From Thermoanaerobaculia bacterium (GTDB taxonomy: Bacteria; Acidobacteriota; Thermoanaerobaculia; Gp7-AA8), in assembly GCA_017883215.1 (NCBI GenBank), contig JADGOA010000213.1, positions 1 to 6,472 of the forward strand: a DNA stretch of 6,472 nt. The letters run 5' to 3'. Under the pieces are notes generated by a model. The model was not told where the DNA came from. It saw only the letters and a list, made by a program, of their open reading frames with translations, and ran no database searches. Positions 1 through 5,323 of this stretch are shown here, one piece after another. Every line of letters starts with the position of its first letter. Positions within the stretch are counted from its first letter, which is position 1. Made by a program: the position numbers and the translations under genes.

Positions 1-13
1 CCCCGCCGCCGCT

Positions 14-19
14 GGAGGA
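14..19 (+). promoter_or_regulatory. Ribosome binding site of the Fur-family gene
   Basis: GGAGGA lies seven bases before the ATG at 27, a near-ideal Shine-Dalgarno match. It supports that ATG as the true start. The promoter must lie before the window, since only 26 bases precede the gene. Confidence 0.75.
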
Positions 20-26
20 TTTTGCC

Positions 27-527
27 ATGCCCCGCTCTGAAGCCGCCATCGCCAACTTCCACTCCTTCCTCCAGGACCAGGGCCTCAAGCTCACCTCCGA
101 GCGCGCCGCCCTCCTCCGCGAGATCTTCGCCACCCACTACCACTTCGAGGCCGACGAGCTCCTCTTCAAGATGAAGCAGAAGAGCGTCAAGATCTCCCGC
201 GCCACCGTCTACCGCACCCTCGAGCTGCTGGTGAAGTCGGGCCTGGTCCGCCGCGTCCACCTCGGCGAAGACCACTACCACTACGAGCACGTCAGCGGCG
301 ACTCCCATCACGACCATCTCGTCTGCACCACCTGCGGCGGTGTCATCGAGTTCCTCGACGCGGAGCTCGAGCAGCGGGCGCTGGAAGTCTGCGAGAGGCG
401 CAAGTTCCGGCCCACCTTTCACAACCTCCAGATCCTCGGCATCTGCGATTCCTGCAGGCGCAAGGGGGAGGAGCCCGAGGCACCCGACCGGGTCAAGATG
501 ATCACGGCGATGAGGCTGCGGAAATGA
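27..527 (+). CDS. fur: Fur-family metal-responsive transcriptional regulator
   Basis: A 166-residue cytoplasmic DNA-binding repressor of the Fur superfamily, which senses iron, zinc, manganese or peroxide. The N-terminal winged helix (about residues 10-80) includes the recognition-helix signature SRATVYRTLELL (58-69). The metal-binding hinge follows, with H37/H39 and the HHDHLVC motif at 94-100. Two CxxC pairs, C100/C103 and C140/C143, form the structural Zn(Cys)4 site typical of Fur, Zur and PerR proteins. It is somewhat longer than E. coli Fur (148 residues) because of a charged C-terminal tail. An FTR1-type iron permease follows after 37 bases on the same strand, which favours an iron-sensing role (inference). 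Sequence alone does not separate Fur from Zur or PerR. Third codon positions are almost entirely G or C in the first two thirds, more so than in neighbouring genes. Confidence 0.9.
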   Translation: MPRSEAAIANFHSFLQDQGLKLTSERAALLREIFATHYHFEADELLFKMKQKSVKISRATVYRTLELLVKSGLVRRVHLGEDHYHYEHVSGDSHHDHLVCTTCGGVIEFLDAELEQRALEVCERRKFRPTFHNLQILGICDSCRRKGEEPEAPDRVKMITAMRLRK

Positions 528-564
528 GGCCGCCCGCACTCCCGGCGGAGCGGGAAGGGTCCTC

Positions 565-1329
565 ATGCTGAACGCTCTCATCATCGTCTTTCGCGAAGGC
601 TTCGAGGCCTTCCTCACGGTGGCGATCATCTTCGCGTTTCTCCGCAAGACCAGCCGCGACTGGCTGCGGCCCGCCGTCTACTGGGGCATCGTCGTCTCCG
701 TCGCCGCGAGCTTTGGCCTGGGATGGCTTCTGCGCTCGGTGAATCAGCCGAAGTGGGAAGGGATTCTCGGAATCGTGGCGGCGGTGCTCGTGGCCACGTT
801 CGTCATCCACGTCTGGCGAACCTCCGCGACGCTGAAGAGCGAACTGGAATGCAACCTGGACGAGTACGCGTCGAAGACCTCGCGCTTTCTCGCCTTGGCC
901 GGGGTCTTCGGCTTCACCGTCCTGATGGTGACGCGTGAAGGGATGGAGACCGCGCTGATGCTGATGCAGGTGCGCGATCCGCACTTCACCCTCGGCTGTG
1001 TTCTGGGCGTCGGCGCGGCTGCGGCGATGTCGTGGGCGTGGGCGCACTACGGGCATCGGATCAACCTGAAGCGCTTCTTCCAGGTCACCGGGCTGTTTCT
1101 TCTGATGTTCACCGTGCAGATCGTTTTCTACTCGATCCACGAATTTTCGGAGGCGGAGCTGCTGGGCCCGCGCAGCGAGGCCATTCACAGCGCCACGGAG
1201 CCGTTTTCGCCGGTGGGCGTCTACGGCCGCTGGTTCACCGTCGTCCTGGTGGGGATTTGTGCAGCCTGGCTGGCGGTGGCATCGCTGATCGACCGCAATC
1301 GACGTGTGGTGGCGGTCAAGAGCCGATGA
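565..1329 (+). CDS. FTR1-family iron permease (EfeU-like)
   Basis: A 254-residue polytopic inner-membrane protein of the FTR1/EfeU family of high-affinity iron permeases. It carries the two hallmark REGxE motifs in transmembrane helices: REGFE at 10-14 and REGME at 124-128. In this family their Glu residues are proposed to guide iron through the membrane. Hydrophobic segments near residues 2-25, 38-57, 66-84, 108-122, 141-161, 172-190 and 222-241 give about seven helices, as expected. The family-typical HEFSEAELLG stretch sits at 192-201. GGAAGGG at 553-559 is a good ribosome binding site five bases before the ATG. The gene follows the Fur-family gene by 37 bases, so co-transcription is likely. 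EfeO and EfeB partners are absent, and convergent gltX ends the operon here. A small CCGAT-GAGA-ATCGG hairpin (1323-1336) overlaps the stop codon without a T-run, so it is not a convincing terminator. Confidence 0.9.
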   Translation: MLNALIIVFREGFEAFLTVAIIFAFLRKTSRDWLRPAVYWGIVVSVAASFGLGWLLRSVNQPKWEGILGIVAAVLVATFVIHVWRTSATLKSELECNLDEYASKTSRFLALAGVFGFTVLMVTREGMETALMLMQVRDPHFTLGCVLGVGAAAAMSWAWAHYGHRINLKRFFQVTGLFLLMFTVQIVFYSIHEFSEAELLGPRSEAIHSATEPFSPVGVYGRWFTVVLVGICAAWLAVASLIDRNRRVVAVKSR

Positions 1330-1333
1330 GAAT

Positions 1334-1357
1334 CGGTGCACGGTGCACGGTGCACGG
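1334..1357. repeat. Heptanucleotide tandem repeat, CGGTGCA x 3.4
   Basis: Three perfect copies of CGGTGCA (1334-1340, 1341-1347, 1348-1354) plus CGG. Each unit junction contains the self-complementary GTGCAC, so the array can fold or pair with itself. It starts five bases after the permease stop codon. Confidence 0.85.
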
Positions 1358-1370
1358 AAGGTTCTCCTCC

Positions 1371-1422
1371 GAGCACTGAGCACCGAGCAGTGAGCACCGA
1401 GCAGTGAGCACCGAGCACCGAG
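1371..1422. repeat. Heptanucleotide tandem repeat, GAGCA(C/G)(C/T) x 7.4
   Basis: Seven in-register 7-base units, starting at 1371, 1378, 1385, 1392, 1399, 1406 and 1413, plus GAG. The first five bases, GAGCA, are invariant. The last two vary as CT, CC, GT, CC, GT, CC, CC. The array ends four bases before the gltX stop codon. With the CGGTGCA array it fills nearly the whole space between the two convergent genes, and no classical terminator is seen there. Confidence 0.85.
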
Positions 1423-1426
1423 GGAC

Positions 1427-2854
1427 TCAGGCGGTGAGCGAGGAGAGTCGATCGATCAGCTGCTGCAGGCGGGCCAGCGTGCGCTGGCGTCCCAACGCCA
1501 CGGCGACGTCGAAGATCGGCGGTGAAGCGCCGCGGCCGGTAAGGGCCAGCCGGAGCGGGTGAATGTATTTTCCGGCGCTCAGTCCCCTCGATTCCGCCAG
1601 CGCGCGCAGCGCCTTTTCGGTGGAGACGACATCGAACGGCTGCGCGGAGGCGAGCGCGGACTGCAGGTCGCGCATGCGCTCGGCCAGATCGTCGCCTTTG
1701 AGGTGCTTCTTCACCGCCTCGCTTTCGTACTCGAGCCCATCGTCGGCGACGAGGAACGGACGCATCACCTCGGCCAGATCCTTCAGCGTTCGCGCCCGTG
1801 ACTTGTTCAGCTCGATCACGCCGCGGAGCGCGTCGAGCGCAGGCGCATCCGGCCCCAGGAACGGAGCCAGGACCGGATACAGCTCGTCTGCCGTCATCCG
1901 CATCATGTACTGGCCGTTCATCCACAGCAGCTTTTCGACATCGAACACGGCCGGGGCCTTGTTGACGTCCGAGAGGTCGAACGCCTCCGCTGCCTCGGCT
2001 CGCGAGATGATCTCGCGATCGCCGCCGGGCGCCCATCCCAGGAGCATCAGGAAGTTGAAGAGCGCCTCCGGGAGGATGCCGATGTCGCGATACTCCTCGG
2101 CCGAAGTCGCACCGGTGCGCTTGCTGAGGCGTTTCTTGTCGCTGCCGAGGATCAGCGGCAGGTGTGCGAAGGTCGGCACGTCGGCGCGGAAGGCGCGGAA
2201 CAGCAGGATGTGCTTCGGCGTGTTGGAAAGATGATCGTCGCCGCGCGCGACGATGGTGACGTTCATCTCGATGTCGTCGACGACGACCGAGAGGTGGTAC
2301 GTCGGATACCCGTCGGATCGCAGCAGGACGAAGTCGTCGATGAGATCCGCTTCGAAATGCACGTTGCCGCGGATCAGGTCGTGGAACTCGACCGGTCCCG
2401 GCTCGACCTTGAAACGGACGACATGCTGCATGTCTGCGCGCGCTTCGATCTCCGCATCGGAGAGAGCCCGGCACTTACCGGAGTAGCGATAGGCCTTGCC
2501 GGCGCGTTCGGCGGCGACGCGATCGGCCTCCAGCTCTTCCACCGTGCAGTAGCAGTGATAGGCCTTGCCGGCCGCCACCAGCTCTTCCGCCCGCTCGCGA
2601 TACATCTCCAGTCGATCGCTCTGGTAGAGAGGGCCTTCGTCCCAACCGATACCGAGCCACTGGAGCGAATTGACGATCTGCTCGGCGTGATGCTGGCGGG
2701 AGCGTTCGACGTCGGTGTCTTCGATTCGCAGCAGCATCCGGCCGCCGTGGCGGCGCGCGTGGAGGAGGTTGAAAATCGCGGTGCGGGCGCCTCCGACGTG
2801 GAGAAAGCCGGTCGGCGAGGGGGCGAAGCGGAGTTTCATCGGTCGTGAGGCCAT
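1427..2854 (-). CDS. gltX: Glutamyl-tRNA synthetase
   Basis: A class I aminoacyl-tRNA synthetase of 475 residues, normal for bacterial GluRS, which charges tRNA-Glu in the cytoplasm. The Rossmann fold begins at RFAPSPTGFLHVGG (residues 9-22), where HVGG (19-22) is the HIGH signature. The KMSKS equivalent is KRLSKR at 241-246. IEDTD (44-48), GYPTYHL (182-188) and RGDDHLSNTPKH (204-215) are conserved active-site blocks. The alpha-helical anticodon-binding region covers roughly 320-475. A zinc-type insertion is present with C101, C103 and C128, but the residue two after C128 is Ala where E. coli GluRS has its fourth ligand, His. In lineages with GatCAB this enzyme may also mischarge tRNA-Gln, which cannot be decided here. 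M6 (ATG at 2839) is an alternative start, and neither start has a clear Shine-Dalgarno. Confidence 0.96.
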   Translation of the reverse strand: MASRPMKLRFAPSPTGFLHVGGARTAIFNLLHARRHGGRMLLRIEDTDVERSRQHHAEQIVNSLQWLGIGWDEGPLYQSDRLEMYRERAEELVAAGKAYHCYCTVEELEADRVAAERAGKAYRYSGKCRALSDAEIEARADMQHVVRFKVEPGPVEFHDLIRGNVHFEADLIDDFVLLRSDGYPTYHLSVVVDDIEMNVTIVARGDDHLSNTPKHILLFRAFRADVPTFAHLPLILGSDKKRLSKRTGATSAEEYRDIGILPEALFNFLMLLGWAPGGDREIISRAEAAEAFDLSDVNKAPAVFDVEKLLWMNGQYMMRMTADELYPVLAPFLGPDAPALDALRGVIELNKSRARTLKDLAEVMRPFLVADDGLEYESEAVKKHLKGDDLAERMRDLQSALASAQPFDVVSTEKALRALAESRGLSAGKYIHPLRLALTGRGASPPIFDVAVALGRQRTLARLQQLIDRLSSLTA

Positions 2855-2866
2855 TCCGGGCGCAAG

Positions 2867-2895
2867 AGTCTAGCGCACTGCATGCCGCTACAATC
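2867..2895 (-). promoter_or_regulatory. Candidate gltX promoter
   Basis: On the minus strand TAGACT (2872-2867) is a plausible -10 box. GATTGT (2895-2890), 17 bases upstream, is a weak -35 candidate. Transcription would start about 5-6 bases before the gltX ATG at 2854, leaving almost no leader, which agrees with the missing Shine-Dalgarno. The -35 candidate uses the same bases as the opposing TACAAT box. Confidence 0.4.
2889..2894 (+). promoter_or_regulatory. Candidate -10 box of the minor pilin operon (leaderless start)
   Basis: TACAAT matches the extended consensus of a bacterial -10 element and lies six bases before the GTG at 2901. The expected transcription start falls on or next to the first base of that codon. 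No Shine-Dalgarno precedes the GTG. Both facts suggest a leaderless mRNA. No good -35 box is seen 16-18 bases upstream. Confidence 0.45.
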
Positions 2896-2900
2896 GCCTG

Positions 2901-3290
2901 GTGAGGCAGCAGCGTGGATTCTCGCTGATCGAGGTGCTGGTGGCGATTCTGATTCTCGGGATCGTCATCACCACCTCGCTGGCCGTGTTCGTTGACCGGA
3001 CGCGCCGGCTTCGTCAGGCCTCGGAGACGCTGCTCGCCTACCAATCGCTTTCCAACGAGATCGAGCTTCGTCGCCGTCTGACGTTCACCGAGCTCGACGG
3101 CGCACCGGTCGAGTTCATGAGCGACACCACGATCCTCGGTCCACTCGCGCCGTACACGACGACGGTGACGGTCACGGCGGTCTCCGCCGACGTGAAAAGC
3201 GTGGTGATGACGATTCGGTGGAACGGAGGAAAGCGCATCGCCAGGATGGGGATCGCGCGGGTCGACACGGGGGGGAGCAATCTGTGGTGA
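2901..3290 (+). CDS. Type IV prepilin-like minor pilin (PilV/GspI-like)
   Basis: A 129-residue protein with a textbook class III prepilin signal. The short leader MRQQRG (1-6) is followed by FSLIEVLVAILILGIVITTS. Cleavage by the prepilin peptidase is expected after G6, giving N-methyl-Phe at +1 and the conserved Glu at +5 (E11). The hydrophobic N-terminal helix (about 7-28) would anchor it in the inner membrane and pack it into a pilus or pseudopilus. The C-terminal part is short and beta-rich (TTTVTVTAV, VKSVVMTIRW), consistent with minor pilins of the PilV/GspI type. Its place as first of three overlapping pilin genes supports that assignment. The start is GTG at 2901, because no ATG lies before the signal sequence. 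Exact subfamily is uncertain, since these C-terminal domains are poorly conserved. Confidence 0.85.
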   Translation: MRQQRGFSLIEVLVAILILGIVITTSLAVFVDRTRRLRQASETLLAYQSLSNEIELRRRLTFTELDGAPVEFMSDTTILGPLAPYTTTVTVTAVSADVKSVVMTIRWNGGKRIARMGIARVDTGGSNLW

Positions 3291-3814
3291 GAGGGTCGCA
3301 GCCGGCGCCGCTGCCGCACCGCGCCGAGCGCGGATTCACGCTCATGGAGGTGCTGGTCAGCCTCGCGCTGTTCGCGGTTTTCATCTACATGATCGCTCTT
3401 CTGACGATGGAAATGCGCGGATACGAGAAGCGCTTTCCCGTCGAATTCCTCTCGCATCCCCAGGCCGGCGCGGTGATCGCGCGTGTGCGGCGCGACGTGA
3501 TGGACTCCACCGCCCCGTACTACCCGGCGTCATTCCAGACCTACACACAATCGCAGAAGACGCTCATCCTCTATTCGCTGCAGGAGAGCGGATTCGCGCA
3601 GACGATCGTCTGGGACTTCTCCAGACCCGGAGAGGTGCACCGGCTGGCGTACAGCGTCGGCGCGTTGTCGAGCGAATGGGTTGCGCGCGGCGTTCCGCAG
3701 TTCACTGTCACCGATTATCCAGTGACCGATCATCCCGATTCGGTTCGCATCAAAGCGACCGACAGCAAAGGAACTCTTGCCATCGATCAACTTCTCCAGC
3801 CGCGGCCGCACTGA
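3284..3814 (+). CDS. Type IV prepilin-like minor pilin (PilW/GspJ-like)
   Basis: A 176-residue prepilin. A long basic leader of about 17 residues ends in ERG, followed by FTLMEVLVSLALFAVFIYMIALL. Cleavage after G17 gives Phe at +1 and Glu at +5 (E22). The following region (about 65-170) is soluble and rich in beta-prone stretches. Length and position suggest a PilW- or GspJ-like subunit, a central member of minor-pilin tip complexes. GTG at 3284 and GTG at 3287 are both possible starts. GGGGAG at 3272-3277 lies six or nine bases upstream, and the second start would give a GTGA overlap with the stop of the previous gene. Either way the two genes are translationally coupled. An upstream extension in frame to about 3218 lies inside the previous gene and is unlikely. 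Confidence 0.83.
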   Translation: MVRGSQPAPLPHRAERGFTLMEVLVSLALFAVFIYMIALLTMEMRGYEKRFPVEFLSHPQAGAVIARVRRDVMDSTAPYYPASFQTYTQSQKTLILYSLQESGFAQTIVWDFSRPGEVHRLAYSVGALSSEWVARGVPQFTVTDYPVTDHPDSVRIKATDSKGTLAIDQLLQPRPH

Positions 3815-4193
3815 GGAGCGCGGTTTCGTCCTCGCAGCAGCGCTGCTCCTGGCGGTGCTCTATTTCGCCCTGATGGAGCTGTTGCTGCTCGACGCGACCC
3901 GCGCGCTCCAGGACGCTCAGCGCTTCCGATCGCACCTCATCGCGGCGACGCTCGCCGAAGACGGCGCCGAGTTGGCGGCGGCGGGGATGGTCACAAAGAG
4001 CGGAGGCAGCGCCGACCGGGACGATGACGCCGGAAAGATCGCCGGCACCTACGTGCGCAGCGGCTGCTGCTCGTTCGAGCTGAAAGGAGACGCGACTGCG
4101 AAGGCCGTTCCGCCGGCAAGCGCCCACGTACGGCTGCAGGGTCGGATCGAAGGGAACACGATCACCATCGACTACGCGACACACTCGCAGTAG
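3777..4193 (+). CDS. PilX/GspK-like minor pilin lacking Glu at +5
   Basis: A 138-residue protein. A 16-residue leader ends in EERG and is followed by FVLAAALLLAVLYFALMELL, a prepilin-like hydrophobic helix (17-38). Mature position +5 is Ala (A21) instead of the near-universal Glu. In type II secretion GspK, and in many PilX-type pilins, that Glu is also missing, and such subunits sit at the filament tip. The amphipathic stretch ATRALQDAQRFRSHLIAATLAEDGAELA (40-67) resembles the PilX/GspK neck region. A short soluble domain with a CC pair (97-98) follows. The only usable start is TTG at 3777, preceded by AAAGGA at 3767-3772. The gene overlaps the previous one by 38 bases, so coupling is strong. 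It is much shorter than classical GspK (about 300 residues), so a PilX-type assignment is as likely. Confidence 0.72.
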   Translation: MPSINFSSRGRTEERGFVLAAALLLAVLYFALMELLLLDATRALQDAQRFRSHLIAATLAEDGAELAAAGMVTKSGGSADRDDDAGKIAGTYVRSGCCSFELKGDATAKAVPPASAHVRLQGRIEGNTITIDYATHSQ

Positions 4194-4250
4194 CGAGTCC
4201 TGAGTGCGGTACGGCATCGATGGGCTGGTGCGGATGAAAACTGCTGTTTG

Positions 4251-4267
4251 GATTGATGTTATCAATC
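4251..4267. promoter_or_regulatory. Perfect palindrome GATTGAT-N3-ATCAATC, candidate operator
   Basis: Two exact 7-base half-sites are separated by GTT. It looks superficially like an FNR/CRP box (TTGAT-N4-ATCAA), but the spacer is three bases instead of four. Its centre lies about 93 bases before the predicted start of transcription near 4352. As a hairpin it has only two G-C pairs and no T-run after it, so a regulator-binding site is more plausible than a terminator of the pilin operon. Confidence 0.45.
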
Positions 4268-4316
4268 ATTCGCATACCCCTCCTTCGAGTTATTTACAGT
4301 GCGATCCTGATGCCAC

Positions 4317-4345
4317 TTGGCCCCGGCGCCGCTTGCCACTAGAAT
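4317..4345 (+). promoter_or_regulatory. Sigma-70-type promoter for the small ORF and anti-sigma gene
   Basis: TTGGCC (4317-4322) and TAGAAT (4340-4345) are separated by exactly 17 bases. This is the best promoter match in the window. Transcription is expected to start near 4352, giving a leader of about 24 bases before the ATG at 4376. Confidence 0.6.
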
Positions 4346-4375
4346 CGCGACGCTTCGACAGAGAGAGTGAGCGAG

Positions 4376-4573
4376 ATGGCTGGAAATCCACGGGAACACG
4401 TCAAAGGGAAGGGCTTCTGGGACGGCGGCTCGAACGGGCACTCGGTCAATTCACAGACGGCGGGCCGGCCGAGCGGCTTCCCTGGCCACCGGACTCCGAG
4501 CCGCGTCGGTGTCAAGACAGACATCGAGTTTCCGTCGACAGAGACGGACAACAAAGAAGCTGATCGGCAGTAG
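4376..4573 (+). CDS. Small hydrophilic protein of unknown function (65 residues)
   Basis: I do not recognise this protein. Its 65 residues are rich in Gly, Ser, Thr, Lys and Asp, with no hydrophobic segment, signal peptide or cysteine, so it is probably disordered or a small soluble protein. It opens MAGNPREHVKGKGFWDGG and ends in an acidic and basic tail. Support for coding: it lies about 24 bases after the best promoter in the window, about 72% of its third codon positions are G or C (a rough hand count), and it ends 22 bases before the anti-sigma gene on the same strand. Against: the Shine-Dalgarno is poor (only GAGAG about ten bases upstream), and an in-frame GTG at 4367 would add three residues. 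It sits where a sigma factor gene would be expected, but it has no sigma-factor features. It could instead be part of a leader or a small RNA. Confidence 0.45.
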   Translation: MAGNPREHVKGKGFWDGGSNGHSVNSQTAGRPSGFPGHRTPSRVGVKTDIEFPSTETDNKEADRQ

Positions 4574-4595
4574 CGGCAGTACGCGGAGAGCCGCG

Positions 4596-5246
4596 ATGAC
4601 CCACGACGAATTCCTGAAAGCTGTGGCGAGCGAGTCCCTGACGGCGGAAGAGCGTCGGACGCTGCAGGAGCACGCGGAGAGTTGTTCGGAATGCACTGCC
4701 GAGGCGGAGATGCACGTCCCGCGCGGGTGGCGGTTCAATGCCTGGTGGCTGGCGATCGCGGCGGTCCTGTTTCTGGCGCTCTGGCTCTGGCGTGAGGCGG
4801 GCATCCGCGTGGCGCGGGAGCGGAACCGCTCCGATCGCGCCGAGATCGCCGAATTGACGAGTGAGAACGACACTCTCGCGCAGCAGAAAGCGAGACTCGT
4901 CGACGAGATGGTTTTGATGTCATCGCCGGGCGTGCAGTTGATCCCGTTGGGCGGTGGCCCGGGCGCGTCCGGGAAGCTGTATCTCGATCCGGCATCTCAC
5001 CGCGCGGTCCTCGTCGCCCGAGGTCTGAAGGATAGTCGTGCGGCCGGCGATTACCGCGTCTGGCTTTACACCGCTGGCGCCACGGCGCCTCGCAGCGTCG
5101 CCAGTTTCGAAGCGGCCAATGGGCAAGCCACCGTCTCGATCGGCGAGGTCCCCGCGGATCTGAAGAGCGTCTCCGTCACGCTGGAGAGCGGCGGCACCGC
5201 CGCGCAGCCCACCTCGAGCGCGGTGCTTTCCGGCGAAGTGCGATAG
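4596..5246 (+). CDS. RskA-like membrane anti-sigma factor with zinc-finger domain
   Basis: A 216-residue single-pass membrane protein. The cytoplasmic N-terminus (1-45) is a zinc-binding anti-sigma (ZAS) domain. The helix MTHDEFLKAVASESLTAEERR is followed by the signature HxxxCxxC at H26, C30 and C33, which binds zinc and wraps an ECF sigma factor. A transmembrane helix spans about 47-66 (WWLAIAAVLFLALWLW). A charged coiled coil covers about 71-108. The extracytoplasmic part (112-216) resembles the RskA C-terminal domain, including YRVWLY (153-158) and the closing SVTLESGGTAAQPTSSAVL. Such proteins hold a sigma factor inactive until regulated proteolysis. The ATG at 4596 is chosen because GGAGAG (4585-4590) sits just before it and the ZAS domain begins there. 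The usual ECF sigma gene is absent from both sides, so it is orphan here or its partner is elsewhere. Confidence 0.85.
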   Translation: MTHDEFLKAVASESLTAEERRTLQEHAESCSECTAEAEMHVPRGWRFNAWWLAIAAVLFLALWLWREAGIRVARERNRSDRAEIAELTSENDTLAQQKARLVDEMVLMSSPGVQLIPLGGGPGASGKLYLDPASHRAVLVARGLKDSRAAGDYRVWLYTAGATAPRSVASFEAANGQATVSIGEVPADLKSVSVTLESGGTAAQPTSSAVLSGEVR

Positions 5247-5252
5247 CCCCGT

Positions 5253-5297
5253 AGCCGCTGCGCCGTGCCGAACTTTCGTGGGCGGGCGGCTTTATTT
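5253..5297 (+). terminator. Intrinsic terminator after the anti-sigma gene
   Basis: AGCCGC (5253-5258) pairs with GCGGCT (5286-5291). The stem continues through T5259-G5285 and CGCC (5261-5264) with GGCG (5281-5284), around a single bulged G at 5260. The loop is 16 bases. TTTATTT (5291-5297) follows directly on the plus strand. It starts seven bases after the stop codon at 5244-5246. On the minus strand there is no T-run after the stem, so it should not terminate fabI transcription. Confidence 0.75.
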
Positions 5298-5299
5298 CG

Positions 5300-5318
5300 G
5301 AGACACGGATTCGGTCTC
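5300..5318. repeat. Short inverted repeat GAGAC/GTCTC
   Basis: GAGAC (5300-5304) and GTCTC (5314-5318) can pair, extended by CG/CG around a bulged A with a GATT loop. It lies 30 bases beyond the fabI stop, read on the minus strand. No strong T-run follows on either strand, so its role as a terminator is doubtful. Confidence 0.35.
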
Positions 5319-5323
5319 TCAAT

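Larger units (their letters stand above)
4194..4375 (+). other. Intergenic regulatory stretch between pilin operon and anti-sigma unit
   Basis: These 182 bases are visibly richer in A and T around 4235-4310 than the rest of the window. They hold a perfect palindrome and a promoter, listed separately, and no convincing gene. An open frame running from 4204 to 4563 overlaps the better-supported small ORF in another frame and has no recognisable protein features. Confidence 0.6.

Noticed and set aside
533..545. 13-base word CCCGCACTCCCGG also found at 6452-6464
   Set aside because: One shared 13-mer of such GC-rich text is within what chance could give in 6.5 kb. It may only hint at the same dispersed repeat.
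502..1383. Minus-strand 293-codon frame opposite the iron permease
   Set aside because: The product is dominated by His, Arg and Asp with no family resemblance, and the plus-strand permease has clear REGxE motifs and membrane helices.
1334..1422. Heptamer arrays considered as a CRISPR array
   Set aside because: The units are seven bases, directly adjacent and without unique spacers, and no cas genes are present.
1221..2474. Long minus-strand open frame of 417 codons overlapping gltX
   Set aside because: It is a shadow frame of gltX in GC-rich DNA. The translation is Arg-rich, low in hydrophobic pattern, and has no recognisable domain, while gltX carries every family motif.
1563..2848. Several plus-strand frames of 77-228 codons opposite gltX
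   Set aside because: All lie antisense to a strongly conserved enzyme, lack ribosome sites and have the composition expected of reverse-strand shadows.
4251..4267. Palindrome considered as an FNR box or as the pilin operon terminator
   Set aside because: The spacer is three bases instead of four, the stem is A/T-rich, and no T-run follows.
4204..4563. 119-codon plus-strand frame before the anti-sigma gene
   Set aside because: It starts before the likely promoter, overlaps the better-supported 65-residue frame, and is Arg-rich with no structure or recognisable motif.
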